DNA from: Ovis canadensis
Taxonomy: Eukaryota > Chordata > Mammalia > Artiodactyla > Bovidae
DNA: 64,000 bases
Assembly: GCF_042477335.2 (NCBI RefSeq)
Contig: NC_091251.1
Span: forward strand, 86,133,501 to 86,197,500
Direction of reading: 5' to 3'
The notes under the pieces are model-generated. The model saw only the letters and a program-made list of their open reading frames with translations, searched no databases and had not been told where the DNA came from. A program made the translations under genes and the position numbers. Of this stretch, positions 20,956 through 31,712 are shown piece after piece (position 1 is the first letter of the stretch; every line of letters begins with the position of its first letter).

Positions 20956-23300
20956 ATCCCCCAAACTGAAAGCAAACCACTATGCTCTCCTGGTTTCTCT
21001 AATGGCATTACACGAAAGTTTCAACTGTAAAGTAAATTGATACAAAATGGGTATGATGTTGATGAGTGATAAGCTGATTAAAAAGGAGAGAGCACAAGTC
21101 ACAAATTACTGTGTAGCTCATTAAAGTGTGGTGTTATGAGACTCAGGGAGCTGAGTTCTTTGTGAAATAAAATCACCAAGATAAGCATCTCAGAAAACCG
21201 TGAGAATAAAAGATTTCACACCAACAGACTTTTTCTTTGCAATGTCCTACACACCATTTCTGAAAATTACAAAGTACTTTACCTCCCTTCTAAACATTAA
21301 AAATGATACTTTTTCAAGGTTGTCTAGACAGATGAATAATTAAAACTCTTTCCTTATAGAAAAGAAACCAATTATATTAAAGAGATCACAACTTGAGATC
21401 ACTCTTTCTTGACTGATACAGACAGATGGGTAGATAGAAGGTGGAAGGATAGAAGGACAGACATACATACATACAAATAACACTTCGACTGTTAACTGCT
21501 TTCAGTAGAAGCATTTACGCTATATGGATAAACCCTTACACATGTTTTCTCATGTTTCAACTAACTATATAAAGGCTTAATCTAACGATCACCAATGTTA
21601 AATGGATCATTTTATTCCCACTTGCTTACTTTCACTAGTTTGAAAATGTCAAGGTAGAAAGTGAAACCCTCTTATTTCCCCAAAGATAATCACTGTTAAC
21701 AATCCACTCTGCCTCACAAAATTTTTTTTTTTTAATCTGAAAACCTAAGGATTTAATGGGAGGGGGCAAATTACCTTTTTTGGAACTGAAACAGAAACTG
21801 TTTGGATGGTTAAAGGAAAGCACTTGCCAAAGTTTATGGGCTTAGTTTATATTTGACGTTTGGAAATGTGTCTCCGGGAAGAAAGGAAATTCCTGGGGAC
21901 AAATTCTGATTACCTCTGTTTCTGAAGCTACACTCACCAAAGAAAGGCCTCCCAGGGTCACAGGCTGGTCTATTCAGAATATACAGTGCATCTCCTTTCA
22001 AGTATAAAGAACAAGGACAGACACCCTGAGTCTTATCAAAGTATGCACAGAAAAATGAACAGCCCAGAAAATAAAGTTTCTAGTAAAAGAAACTGTTCCC
22101 AAATACTGTACAGATTTTCAAAAATATGAACCACTCAGTGTGCTTCTCATGTTACTCAAAAATTTAGCAACCCACATCAAATCCTTTCACCTCTTAATTA
22201 TACTCACTAATGAAGGGACAGAAACATGGAAAACCTAAAATTCACTTCTTCCTGAGTTATTAAAAAATATACGGATGGTAGGGCGTGGGAGGCGGGGAGC
22301 ACAAGTAGGGAGGGCTTCCTGCAATAACCAACAGAAACTTTTCCTTTTTAATTATGTTAGCTTAAGGCTAGAATTAAAATAAGCTTTTTAGATTTCCTGA
22401 ACACACACCAAACAAACGACAGACTGGGTGAAGAAAAACAGTCCATTAAAGAGAAAAGAGAAACTACACAGAGGAGCAGAGTAGTAACTCTTACAGCACT
22501 TCTTCTCATTAATCACAAATGAGCCAGAACCAGTGCATCTGAGATGACATAAATACCTACAAGAAAAGTGGGCCAACACAAGAGGAAAGAGAACACACAC
22601 ACTCTCTCCTGCAGCTCCCTCTTTCACTCATACAGCCCCCACATATCCACCCAAAGGAGACTATACAAATGTGATGCTTTTCAGGCCCTAGGTGCTAACC
22701 CAGTGGAAACGTCTCTATGGTGAATTTTAAGGAGAGCAGTAAAGTGCCGGGTTAGTGTCAGCAGCAACTGCTGTGAACCAGCAAGTCTGTCTGGTCTACA
22801 CTTAAGATGTGACAGGAAACTGAGGCGGTTTTATTGTCAAGAAGGTACTAAAAGTCATTTAATGTTTGCATACTCTCTCCGCTTTGCAAAGATGATTAAA
22901 TAAATAGTGCCCAATGAAGATCCCACAAAATTCTGATATCTGAACCATCAACATATTCATTCACTCTATAAGCTCTCACGCTATGTCTCCAACACACCAG
23001 ACACAGACAGCTCTAAATCACAGCTGAAGAGACTGAAGATAAAACCAGAAGAGGAAGCCTTTCAAAGCACTTGGCAACTTTAGATAATCCTTTCAGAGAC
23101 TGCGCTCTATCCAAAGCCGCACCTTTTCACCTAACCAGGGCAAGCATTGTCATAAACATCTGTCTTTAAAGCAATGTTCAGTTTATTAAACAACTATGTT
23201 ACATAAAAGTCTCATTTAAAATATATACGTACATTTGTTTAAAAGAATATTTAAGAAATAAATCAGAAAAGAAAAAGGAATGAGTCAGCACTCCTTTACA
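20956..23300. other. Unassigned intronic sequence
   Basis: Includes a short (ACAT) run near 21460 and A/T runs. No gene, exon or clear repeat recognised over this 2.3 kb. Confidence 0.5.
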
Positions 23301-23439
23301 TACATAAAGAATTCCTTTCCTATCTGAAGGATGGCTTCAACTCAACAGGTACTCAATCAACAGGGACAATGTGAAGGGGCACTATCCTAGACAGTGGGAA
23401 TACAATCACAAATGGACATGGTCCCTGACCCAAAGACGG

Positions 23440-24130
23440 AAATACCATGACGAGAGTCAATAAGCAAGTGTCTGCCACACGTGAGGTACTGGTCGAGACA
23501 TATCGTAGACATGGCCGCTCAAACTAATCCTGCAAGGCAGATATTATCAACACTTTACACATGAGTACACTGAGGCTCTGAGTCTAGTCAAGGCTATGGT
23601 TTCTCCAGTGGTCATGTATGGATATGAGAGTTGGACTATAAAGAAAGCTGAGCACCGAAGAATTGATGCTTTTGAACTGTGGTGTTGGAGAAGACTCTTG
23701 AGAGTCCCTTGGACTGCAAGGAGATCCAACCAGTCCATCCTAAAGGAGATAAGTCCTGGGTGTTCATTGGAAGGACTGATGCTGAGGCTGAAATTCCAAT
23801 ACTTTGGCCACCCCATGTGAAGAGTTGACTCATTGGAAAAGACCCTGATGCTGGGAAGGATTAGGGGCAGGAGAAGAAGGGGATGACAGAGGATGAGATG
23901 GCTGGATGGCATCACCGACTCGATGGATATGAGTTTGAGTGAACTCCAGGAGATGGTGATGGACAGGGAGGCCTGGCGTGCTGCGATTCATGAGGTCGCA
24001 CAGTCGGACATGACTGAGTGACTGAACTGAACTGAACTGAGGCTCTGAGAAGGTTATGTGCCCAGAGTCACCCAGTTTGCAAGGAAAACTGGCTGGAATT
24101 CCAAGACTTCAGGCTGGCTGGCTCACAAAC
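23440..24130 (-). mobile_element. MIR-like host sequence split by BovB
   Basis: The antisense MIR pattern 'atcctgcaaggcagatattatc', 'acatgagtacactgaggctctgag' resumes after the BovB as 'ggctctgagaaggttatgtgcccagagtcacccag' in pieces. Confidence 0.6.
23583..24035 (+). mobile_element. BovB 3' end with 14-bp target duplication
   Basis: A 453-base 5'-truncated BovB, from the codons for the VMYGYESWTIKKAEHRR segment through to the CTGAA-repeat 3' end. Identical actgaggctctgag repeats at 23569-23582 and 24036-24049 bound it. Frames are broken (stop at 23818-23820). Confidence 0.95.
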
Positions 24131-24798
24131 CTAGCCTCTTCCCATAACCCTACCTTGCTGGCTATGCAACATCTTTGTGTCTTGATCATCAGTCTCCTTA
24201 GCTTCCCATGCTACCTCTGTATTTATGACCCAGTCACAGCTAGTTCTATATGGCCTGAAGTAAACTCACCTGAAAGACAAAAAAAAAAAAAACCTAAGCA
24301 AGAGAAACCGAGTTGGAAAAATAAATGTCAAAAATGTGTCTTAAAAATTTTTTTCTAAACAGATGGCGGGGAAAAAAGTCTAGGAACTGTCTCTTGCTTC
24401 AACAAAGCTGAAGTCAAACAGTATAGTATACACCTAAAGTGCCTTGCCTTGACTGAAGCTTTCATTTCTCCAAGTTTGAGTCTTTACTTTAAGTATTTAA
24501 GATAAACAGTAAAAAATCAAGGTAGAACAGAATCATCAGCATCTATCAGTTCAAGGAGAAAGGTCACTAGGAAGAGAGAGTTCTTTTCTGAATGCATTCC
24601 AATCTGACTCCACTTACTGAACTTTGAACTGCCAGTAATTTCTTAGGGCCTTGGTTTTCCTCATTATATACCTACTTCAATGCACATACATGCTGTTTTC
24701 ATGAACATTTTCAATTCACAGTCACTTATTTGAATTCATTATTTCTCAACAGAAACTGAAGACATATCAATGGGAAAACTCTTCATCATGAGACATGT
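24131..24798. other. Unassigned intronic sequence
   Basis: Contains an A14 run near 24280. No gene recognised. Confidence 0.5.
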
Positions 24799-24877
24799 AT
24801 GAGAAACGAGTGGTCAGGACATTGTAATAACCATAGCTTCCCATAGGAAAGAAAAAGGGAAAAAACCTTCCAGGCTT
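24799..24877 (+). repeat. Left copy of an ~80-bp direct duplication
   Basis: About 79 bases that recur with roughly 85-90% identity at 25056-25136, on the other side of a SINE. Shared blocks include 'gtaataaccata' and 'ggaaagaaaaagggaaaaaa'. Confidence 0.88.
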
Positions 24878-25055
24878 CTGTTAGTCTCTCAGTCAAGTCT
24901 GACTGTGACCCCATTGTAGCCCGCCAGGCTCCTCTGTCTGGAATTCTCCAGGCAAGAATCCTGAAGTAGGTAGCCATTTCCTTCTCCAGGGGATCTTCCC
25001 CACTCAGGGATCGAGCCCAGGTCTCCTGCGTGGCAAGCAGATTCTTTACCATCTC
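24878..25055 (-). mobile_element. Bov-tA SINE lying between long direct repeats
   Basis: Antisense Bov-tA (ctcagtcaagtctgactgtg .. cctgcgtggcaagcagattctttaccatct). The flanking repeat is far longer than a normal 8-20 bp target duplication. Confidence 0.9.
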
Positions 25056-25136
25056 ATGAGAAAAGAGTGGTCTGAACACTGTAATAACCATAACTTCCCA
25101 TGGGAAAGAAAAAGGGAAAAAAAACTTTCTAGGTTT
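25056..25136 (+). repeat. Right copy of an ~80-bp direct duplication
   Basis: Pairs with 24799-24877. Differences are mostly single-base substitutions plus a longer A run. Confidence 0.88.
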
Positions 25137-25920
25137 AGGCCTGAAGAAAGACTAGATACAAGTTCCCTGCTAATCAAAATTATACACACATAACAAATCC
25201 ATAATCTCAGTTCATAAAACAGCTTTAGGTAAAAACTCACAGATGAAGGAAAATTTCTAACACACCTGAAATTCATACTCTAAACTACCTACTCCAAAGA
25301 TACTTTTGCAAAACTCCTAGCAAATTCTTTAGATTTTGGGGGGTTGCTTTGGTTTTTTACAATTTTCTAATGTTCCCACGAAATGAAAGATGTTAGGTTG
25401 ATAACTATTTCCTATCTGTCCAGGTAGCATCCACCAACGTCTTAACTCCATTTAGCAACCACCTCCGATCCCTCCTGATGTTTCACATGACAGTGTTCAG
25501 TGTCATCACACATATGCAACTCCCCAAGCCTCCCTCCCCTCCGAGCACCGAGCACACCAGCTGGGGAAGCCAGGTGAGCACAACGCTTCAGCATCCATCA
25601 TAATGCAGTGCAGCTCACTCTTGGCTAGACTAGTCCTTGGGTTCAGTAATCCTTTTTTTTTTTTTACAGCTTCCAAATATTTCTTCACTCAAAAACTCAT
25701 TTTAAATGTTCTTTAAAGTTCATTAGTAAATGTAATACATTTACTAATACACTGTTTTGCTTAAACAATTTTGTCTATGTATAGACTAAACAGATTTCAA
25801 AAAACAAAACACCCACTTCCTAAACATGGTATACAAAAATAGATCATCTTTACAGGATTCAATTGAAACCCAAGCCTTAAGATACAATTCAGTACTATTT
25901 ATAAATAAATGATAATAACA
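25137..25920. other. Unassigned intronic sequence with a short perfect palindrome
   Basis: The palindrome at 25722-25748 has 13-base arms around a single A. There is a T run near 25650. No gene recognised. Confidence 0.5.
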
Positions 25921-26110
25921 ACAATGACAAAGCTAGCTAACATTTATATAATACTCGGCATGAGCTGGGCCCTACTCAGAGCATTAGCTAAATTAACTCC
26001 TTCAACACTCAAAACCATCCTGTGGAGAAGTTCTTGATCTCTCATCTTTTCCACATGAGTCAAGCAAAACATTACAACTATCTCACCAAGCAGGGCAAAT
26101 AACTACACAA
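25921..26110 (-). mobile_element. MIR fragment (antisense)
   Basis: 'ctaacatttatataatactcggcatgagctgggccctactcagagc' and 'aaattaactccttcaacactcaaaaccatcc' (read in parts) follow the antisense MIR order. Confidence 0.6.
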
Positions 26111-26111
26111 T

Positions 26112-27293
26112 TATCCTTGTATTTATGGAGAAAGGAGTATCAATTATTAACTACGATGCTCTGATGTGAAGAAATTATTCCCTTAAGAGATAGTACAGAA
26201 TAAAAAGGGGGTGTCTTTCTAGCCAGGAAATATACAAAGGTGAAGTGTTATTTTAACAACTAAAAGAAAATATTCCAGTAAGTAAAACTGCAAAGAAATA
26301 TAATTTCACCAAGAGCATGCTAACATTAAATATAGATTTGCACTTAGAGGAGTGTACATTGATTCTAAAATCATTTTGAAATTCATTAACCACTGATGCA
26401 CAAGAGTGGTCCTTCAAGTTCTGACTGTCAAAATCTCCAAACTCTACAGTTCTTTTATTTATTCTGTTGTACACTCCCACAAGTGAGGCTGAGACATCAC
26501 AAACCATCACAAATCCAGTTTTGCTTCAAGCACTGGTGCTGAAAAGCACTCACTCCACTCAATTTTCACCACCCACAGAACGCAGCACAGATAACACCCA
26601 ATAATTTAAATCATAATAGCTTGGGAAAATCTAAAATTAGCAAGTGAAAAAGAGGTGGATTCAATTTTTAACTTCATTCAACCTGTCAAATTTAAAATAC
26701 TTTCCATTATTTGTTTTTCCCAATCTTCACAGTAACCATAATGCTTACCAGTGTTAACTGCTTTGCCTAACTGTGGCTCACTGTTGCTTACATTCTCATT
26801 TAATGAGCTTCAAGCGGTGTTGACAGTACATCTAGCTCTAATCTTTCTAAACCTTCTTCTATTAATGAATTAAATCTACTGTATCATGTCCCCCACTATT
26901 CCAAGCAGCAGTTCATAAAAGAGTGAATTAAAACATGAAAACTTAAAACCACGCACTTTAATAACACAGTGCCATCTATAGAGCATGTGGTTGGACCTAC
27001 AAGTGGACTTTATTTAGTTTTAAAAGGACTTTTTTCCGTTTTGTACATTTCATGTTTATAGTCTGAAAGTAAACTGGTAAAAATTTTTAAAAAGCAAGTA
27101 ATGATTAAGTGATTTGTTTTCAAAGAAACCTCAGTGTCAGAAAATGACAAGCATGATGTTACCATGGCAAGAAAAAGAACTTTATAAAATTCCAACTCCA
27201 ATTATAAGACTACCTCAAAATAATTACAATGCTATTAATCATCACATGTAACAAAAAAAAAGTTAAAGCATAACACAAGAATATTTAAACACG
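26112..27293. other. Unassigned AT-rich intronic sequence
   Basis: No gene or repeat recognised. Confidence 0.5.
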
Positions 27294-27528
27294 AAGAACT
27301 TCCCTAGTGGCCCAGTGCCTGCCAGTTCAGGGGACACGGGTTTGAACCCTGGCCCGGGAAGATCCCCACATGCTGCAAGGCAACTAAGCCCACAAGCCCC
27401 AACTACTGAATCAGTGCGCTCCAGAGCTCGAGCACCACAGCTAGAGAGTCCGTGGGCTGCAACAAAAGACCCCATATGACACAACCAAGACCCAATGCAG
27501 CCAAACAAATAAATGCTTTTTTTTTTAA
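27294..27528 (+). mobile_element. CHR-type tRNA-Glu SINE
   Basis: 'gaacttccctagtggcccag', B-box-like 'ggtttgaaccctggcc', long body with 'gctgcaacaaaagacccc' and a tail of AAATA then T-rich sequence. Confidence 0.88.
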
Positions 27529-27643
27529 GGGAATATATAAACGTGAGGGGAAAATACTCCTCATGACTGACTGAGTAGGAGGTTTATTTACAGGTGATGT
27601 ATATATTCTATCATTGTATATTTACAGCTATGTACAAATACCC

Positions 27644-27809
27644 CTGGGCTTCCCCAGGGGCTAAATAGTAAAGAACCTGCCTGCCATTGCAGGAAACACC
27701 CTGGATTGGGAAGATCCCCTGGAGAAGGAAATGTCCTGGGAAATCCCATGAACAGAGGAGCCTGGCGGGCTATTGTCCATGGGGTCACAGAACTACAGAA
27801 CAACAGACA
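27644..27809 (+). mobile_element. Bov-tA SINE with 10-bp target duplication
   Basis: Full order with an internal deletion: the 'ccactccagtattcttgcc' block is missing between 'gagaaggaaatg' and 'tcctgggaaatccc'. Repeats acaaataccc at 27634-27643 and 27810-27819. Confidence 0.92.
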
Positions 27810-27949
27810 ACAAATACCCTCAGGATCAAGGCCAAACTTTAACCTAGCCTGAATTATTTGGCCCAACAACCTGAAGAGCTCCATCAGTCTCTGACCTCCA
27901 GCTACAATAGCCTTTTGAGAAGAATCACCTCATCAGTCTTCTTGTTTTG

Positions 27950-28040
27950 CTCATCACCATGTTCCCAAGACAGTGCCTAGTACATCACACCACAAAGTAG
28001 AAATCTGATGAATGAATGAAGGAATAAATGAACGAAATGA
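27950..28040 (+). mobile_element. L2-like 3' end
   Basis: 'ccatgttcccaagacagtgcctagtacatc' followed by GAATGAATGAA is the usual L2 tail layout. Confidence 0.45.
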
Positions 28041-28207
28041 ATTAAACAGCCCACAAAACAACTTCAAAAATGAGAATTTAAGTCCCTTGGATGTGACTGA
28101 TTTAGCCAGGTCAAATGCAGACTCTTTTCATAGGTATTTGCTTCATATACACATTGAAAAATACCTGCACACAATTTATTTCATTCAGATCTCACCGAAA
28201 TTCAAGA

Positions 28208-28445
28208 GCATGAGTACAGGACTTACCACTCATAAGCCAAGGGTATTTAAAGTATACACCATTTCTAGAACATACCACTACACCAGAAATGCCTAAAATT
28301 CCACCGTTAGGCATTCCATTGTAATGCATGAGTACAGGACTTACCACTCATAAGCCAAGGGTATTTAAAGTATACACCATTTCTAGAACATACCACTACA
28401 CCAGAAATGCCTAAAATTCCACCGTTAGGCATTCCATTGTAATGC
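28208..28445 (+). repeat. Perfect 118-bp tandem duplication
   Basis: Bases 28208-28325 repeat without a mismatch at 28326-28443, with two more matching bases (gc). Each unit ends with an inverted repeat, aatgcctaa / ttaggcatt, around a 10-base loop. Perfect identity in noncoding sequence means a very recent duplication or an assembly error. Confidence 0.97.
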
Positions 28446-28702
28446 CTTTTACAATGTTAACTTATAAGTCTAAACACAATAAAATATAGCTCTATTCAAA
28501 TCTTTAAGAAATAACTAAGTTTAGGTAGTAAAGCACAAGCTTTTCTCAACAGCCAAAGGTTACGTCAAGATTCCTCATACCTGAAAAGTTATAGACAGAC
28601 CTCCAAGATCCAGTCACATCCCAGACTGAAGTGACTGAGTTTTAGAACTTCATCTTAACTGTTATTGATTAAAACATCTTTAAGCTCTCTTAAAGAAAAG
28701 GA

Positions 28703-28965
28703 GGAGAAGGCAATGGCACCCCACTCCAGTACTCTTGCCTGGAAAATCCCGTGGATGGAGGAGCCTGGTAGGCTGCAGTCCATGCTAAGGGTCGGACACG
28801 ACTGAGCGACTTCCCTTTCACTTTTCACTTTCATGCACTGGAGAAGGAAAATGGCAAGCCACTCCAGTGTTCTTGCCTGGAGAATCCCAGGGACGGGGGA
28901 GCCTGGTGGGCTGCCGTCTATGGGGTCACACAGAGTCAGACACGACTGAAGTGACTTAGCATAGC
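28703..28965 (+). mobile_element. Bov-A2 dimeric SINE
   Basis: Two BovA monomers joined by the 'cactttcacttttcactttc' linker, starting at gagaaggcaatggcacccc. Direct repeats aaagaaaagga at 28692-28702 and 28966-28976. Confidence 0.94.
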
Positions 28966-28980
28966 AAAGAAAAGGAAAGA

Positions 28981-29180
28981 GAAGTTGCTCAGTCATGTCC
29001 GACTCTTTGTGACCCCATGGACTGTAGCCTGCCAGGCTCCTTCATCCATGGGATTTTCCAGGCAAGAGTACTAGAGTAGGTTGCCATTTCCTTCTCCAGT
29101 GGATCATACTGACCCAGGGGTCAAACCTGGGTCTCTCACCGTGAAGGCAGACTCTTTACCAACTGAGCCACCAGTGAATC
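28981..29180 (-). mobile_element. Bov-tA SINE
   Basis: Antisense: 'gaagttgctcagtcatgtccgac' to 'gactctttaccaactgagcc', abutting the Bov-A2 copy. Confidence 0.92.
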
Positions 29181-29218
29181 CTTTCTTAAAGTGAGATGTA
29201 TTTTATTTCTAAATCACT

Positions 29219-29332
29219 GTTGTTGCTGCTGTTGTTTTGAGTCCCTAAGTCATATTCGACTCTTTGGGACCCCAGGGACCGTAGCCCACCAGGCTCCTCT
29301 GTCCATGGAATTTCCCAGGCAAGAACACTAGT
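29219..29332 (-). mobile_element. Bov-A monomer fragment
   Basis: Antisense 'gttgttgctgctgttg' tail and 'cccaccaggctcctctgtcc'. It begins directly after a ttctaaatcact site. Confidence 0.88.
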
Positions 29333-29526
29333 GAAGTGAAAAATCACTCAGTCACGTCCAACTCTTTGCAACCCCATGGACTATACAGTCCGTGGAATTC
29401 TCCAGGCCAGAATACTGGAGTGAGTAGCCTTTCCCTTCTCCAGGGATCTTCCCAACCCAGGGATGGAACTCAGGTCTCCTATATTGCAGGCAGATTCTTT
29501 ACCCACTAAGCCACAAGGGTAACCCA
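29333..29526 (-). mobile_element. Bov-tA SINE
   Basis: Antisense: 'agtgaaaaatcactcagtca' through 'gcagattctttacccactaagcc'. Confidence 0.9.
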
Positions 29527-29643
29527 ACAATACTGGAGTGGGTAGCCTATCCCTTCTCCAGAGGATCTTCCCAACCCAGGAATCGAACCAGGGTCTCCTG
29601 CATTGCAGGTGGATTCTTTACCAACTGAGCTATGAGGGAAGCC
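29527..29643 (-). mobile_element. Partial Bov-tA SINE (5' half)
   Basis: Antisense: 'aatactggagtgggtagcc' to 'ctatgagggaagcc'. Only the tRNA head and proximal body are present. Confidence 0.88.
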
Positions 29644-29753
29644 CTAGAGTAAGTTGCCATTTCCTTGTCCAGGGATCTTCCCCAACCAGGGATCGAACCC
29701 ACATTTCCTACACTGCAAGCAGATTCTTTACCTCTGAGTCACCAGGAAAGCCC
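29644..29753 (-). mobile_element. Partial Bov-tA SINE (5' half)
   Basis: Antisense: 'tagagtaagttgccatttcc' to 'gtcaccaggaaagccc'. Like its left neighbour it lacks the 3' part. Confidence 0.88.
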
Positions 29754-29765
29754 TTCTAAATCACT

Positions 29766-29887
29766 GAAGTGAAGTGAAGTAGCTCAGTTGTGTCTGACTC
29801 TGCGATCCCATGAACAGTAGCCTGGAGCCTGGTAGGCTACAGTCCATGGAATTCTCCAGGCAAGAATACTGGAGTGGGTTGCCATTA
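29766..29887 (-). mobile_element. Bov-A monomer fragment
   Basis: Antisense: 'gaagtgaagtgaagtagctcagtt' to 'ggagtgggttgccatta', between two ctaaatcact sites. Confidence 0.88.
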
Positions 29888-29897
29888 CTAAATCACT

Positions 29898-30174
29898 GCT
29901 GCTGCTGCTGCTAAGTCGCTTCAGCAGTGTCTGATTCTGTGCGACCCCATAGACGGCAGCCCACCAGGCTCCCCCGTCCCTGGGATTCTCCAGGCAAGAA
30001 TACTGGAGTGGCTTGCCATTTTCTTCCCCAATTCATGAAAGTGAAAAGTGAAAGGGAAGTCACTAAGTCGTGCCCGACTCTTAGCGACCCCATGGATTGC
30101 AGCCCACCAGGCTCCTCCGTCCATGGGATTTTCCAGGCAAGAGTACTGGAGTGGGGTGCCATTGCCTTCTCCGA
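29898..30174 (-). mobile_element. Bov-A2 dimeric SINE
   Basis: Complete antisense dimer from a CTG-repeat tail to 'gccattgccttctccg', between ctaaatcact repeats at 29888-29897 and 30175-30184. Confidence 0.94.
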
Positions 30175-30184
30175 CTAAATCACT

Positions 30185-30879
30185 AGGTACCATTAAAACT
30201 AACAGTTGGTTCTATCACATGTAGATGTAGCTGAAGAGGCAAACATTAATGGATGCATGGAAGACAAGGTGGAACGGAGAGTACTGAAACTTCCTTTTAC
30301 TTTTAGAAAGTCCCTTTTATCAATGTGCTTTCAAGTCATTTTGACTTTTGCTCACAAATTAAGGTAAAACACCAGTCCTTCTGATTCATCACTATAACTT
30401 TCTGAAAACTTAACTTGATGAGTCAAAAGGTTGAAACAGCCTTCTGACCCTTAAAAGAAGCATCATTTTTGCTACAAATGTCCTTAAATTTCAAAATGCT
30501 CATTCAAAAAAAGTGTTACAATTTTACAATGTGGAAGGTACAGTCTGGCCGTGATTTCCAAACTGCTAATGTAAGAATACACTGAGAGCTCCTTGGGAGC
30601 CTGGAACCATGCTGAACCCTCACTGTATACCCTTATAAGGTATGGTTAAGGTGCAACCCCTCAATGGAGGGGGTCTTCTGGGCATGTTTCAGTGAAAGGC
30701 TAATTTCAAAGCCTGTATCTTTCCTGTCAGAAGATAGCACTTTTCCTGAAATGGTAGCAAGTCCCAATTTTCTCCAAGTTCTTTTTCATGCTTTAATGTT
30801 TTACTTTGAACCACGTTCCAGACACTGGTAACCACAAATTAATTATATTAAGATGTAACCTCACCTTAAGATAAAAGTC
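30185..30879. other. Unassigned intronic sequence
   Basis: No gene or repeat recognised. Confidence 0.5.
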
Positions 30880-31175
30880 TTTTGACTTGTGGATACAGCT
30901 AGCGGGGCAGGGGGGACAAATTGAAAGAGCAGCATTGAAACATATATACTACCTTATGTAAAATAGATAGCCAGTGGGAATTTGCTGTATGGAGCAGGGA
31001 GGTCAACCCAGTGGGCTGTGACAACCTAGAGAAGTGGGATGGGGTGGGAGGGAGGTTCAAAAGGGAGGATATGTGTGTGTCTATGGCTGATTCACACTGA
31101 TGCATGCCAGAAACCGATACATTGTTCAGTAATTACCCTCCAATTAAAAATAAATAAAATTGTTAAAAAAGACAA
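30880..31175 (+). mobile_element. Bovine-type L1 3' end
   Basis: 'cagtgggaatttgctgtatgg', 'gggaggttcaaaagggagg', 'tatggctgattcacactgatgc' and an 'aattaaaaataaataaa' tail mark the 3' terminus of a ruminant L1. It is heavily 5'-truncated and noncoding. Confidence 0.88.
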
Positions 31176-31319
31176 AAAGTCTCTCATGGTGCCTACATAA
31201 ATGGATGGAATTTTGCCAGATCTCCTCCCTCACAACACTGTGTACTCTGAAACATGATGCAGGCCCACAGGAGTGACTCAAAGAAAGATCAATGGCAAAC
31301 AGAAAGCAAGCGAAGGACT

Positions 31320-31515
31320 ATTTATTAAGCCACCAACCACACATTAGCAGTTTACCCACACGAACTCCTTCCTCACAACCACCTTGGGATGTACGAGTCC
31401 CCCTTTACAAAAGTGGAAACTGAAGCTCCAAGGAGGTTAAATACCTGATCTCAATTCACAAAGCTAGAATTATCACCCGAGGCTTGAACCCAAGACCCTT
31501 TCCTACAATATGCTA
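31320..31515 (-). mobile_element. MIR fragment (antisense)
   Basis: 'ctttacaaaagtggaaactgaagctcc', 'ggttaaatacctg', 'cacaaagctagaatt', 'gaggcttgaacccaagaccc' in the antisense MIR order. Confidence 0.65.
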
Positions 31516-31565
31516 GTTCCCAAAGATGGGAAGATGAATGGGTAAAAAAAAAAAAAACACTGCCA

Positions 31566-31712
31566 GGGACTTCCCTGGTAGTCCAGAGGTTAAGACTCCA
31601 CCCTTCCACTGTAGTGGGTGCAGGTTCAATCCCTAGTCAGGAAACTAAGATCCCACATGCCACTGTGCAGCCAGAAAAAGAAAAAAGAAAAAAGAAAAAA
31701 AAAACCCACCAT
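31566..31712 (+). mobile_element. CHR-type tRNA-Glu SINE, short form
   Basis: 'gggacttccctggtagtcca', 'ggttcaatccctagtcagg', then an A-rich GAAAAAA tail. Confidence 0.92.

Noticed and set aside
28660..30190. CRISPR-like array
   Set aside because: Repeated blocks are diverged SINEs in mixed lengths and one mixed orientation, with no regular spacers, in a mammalian genome.
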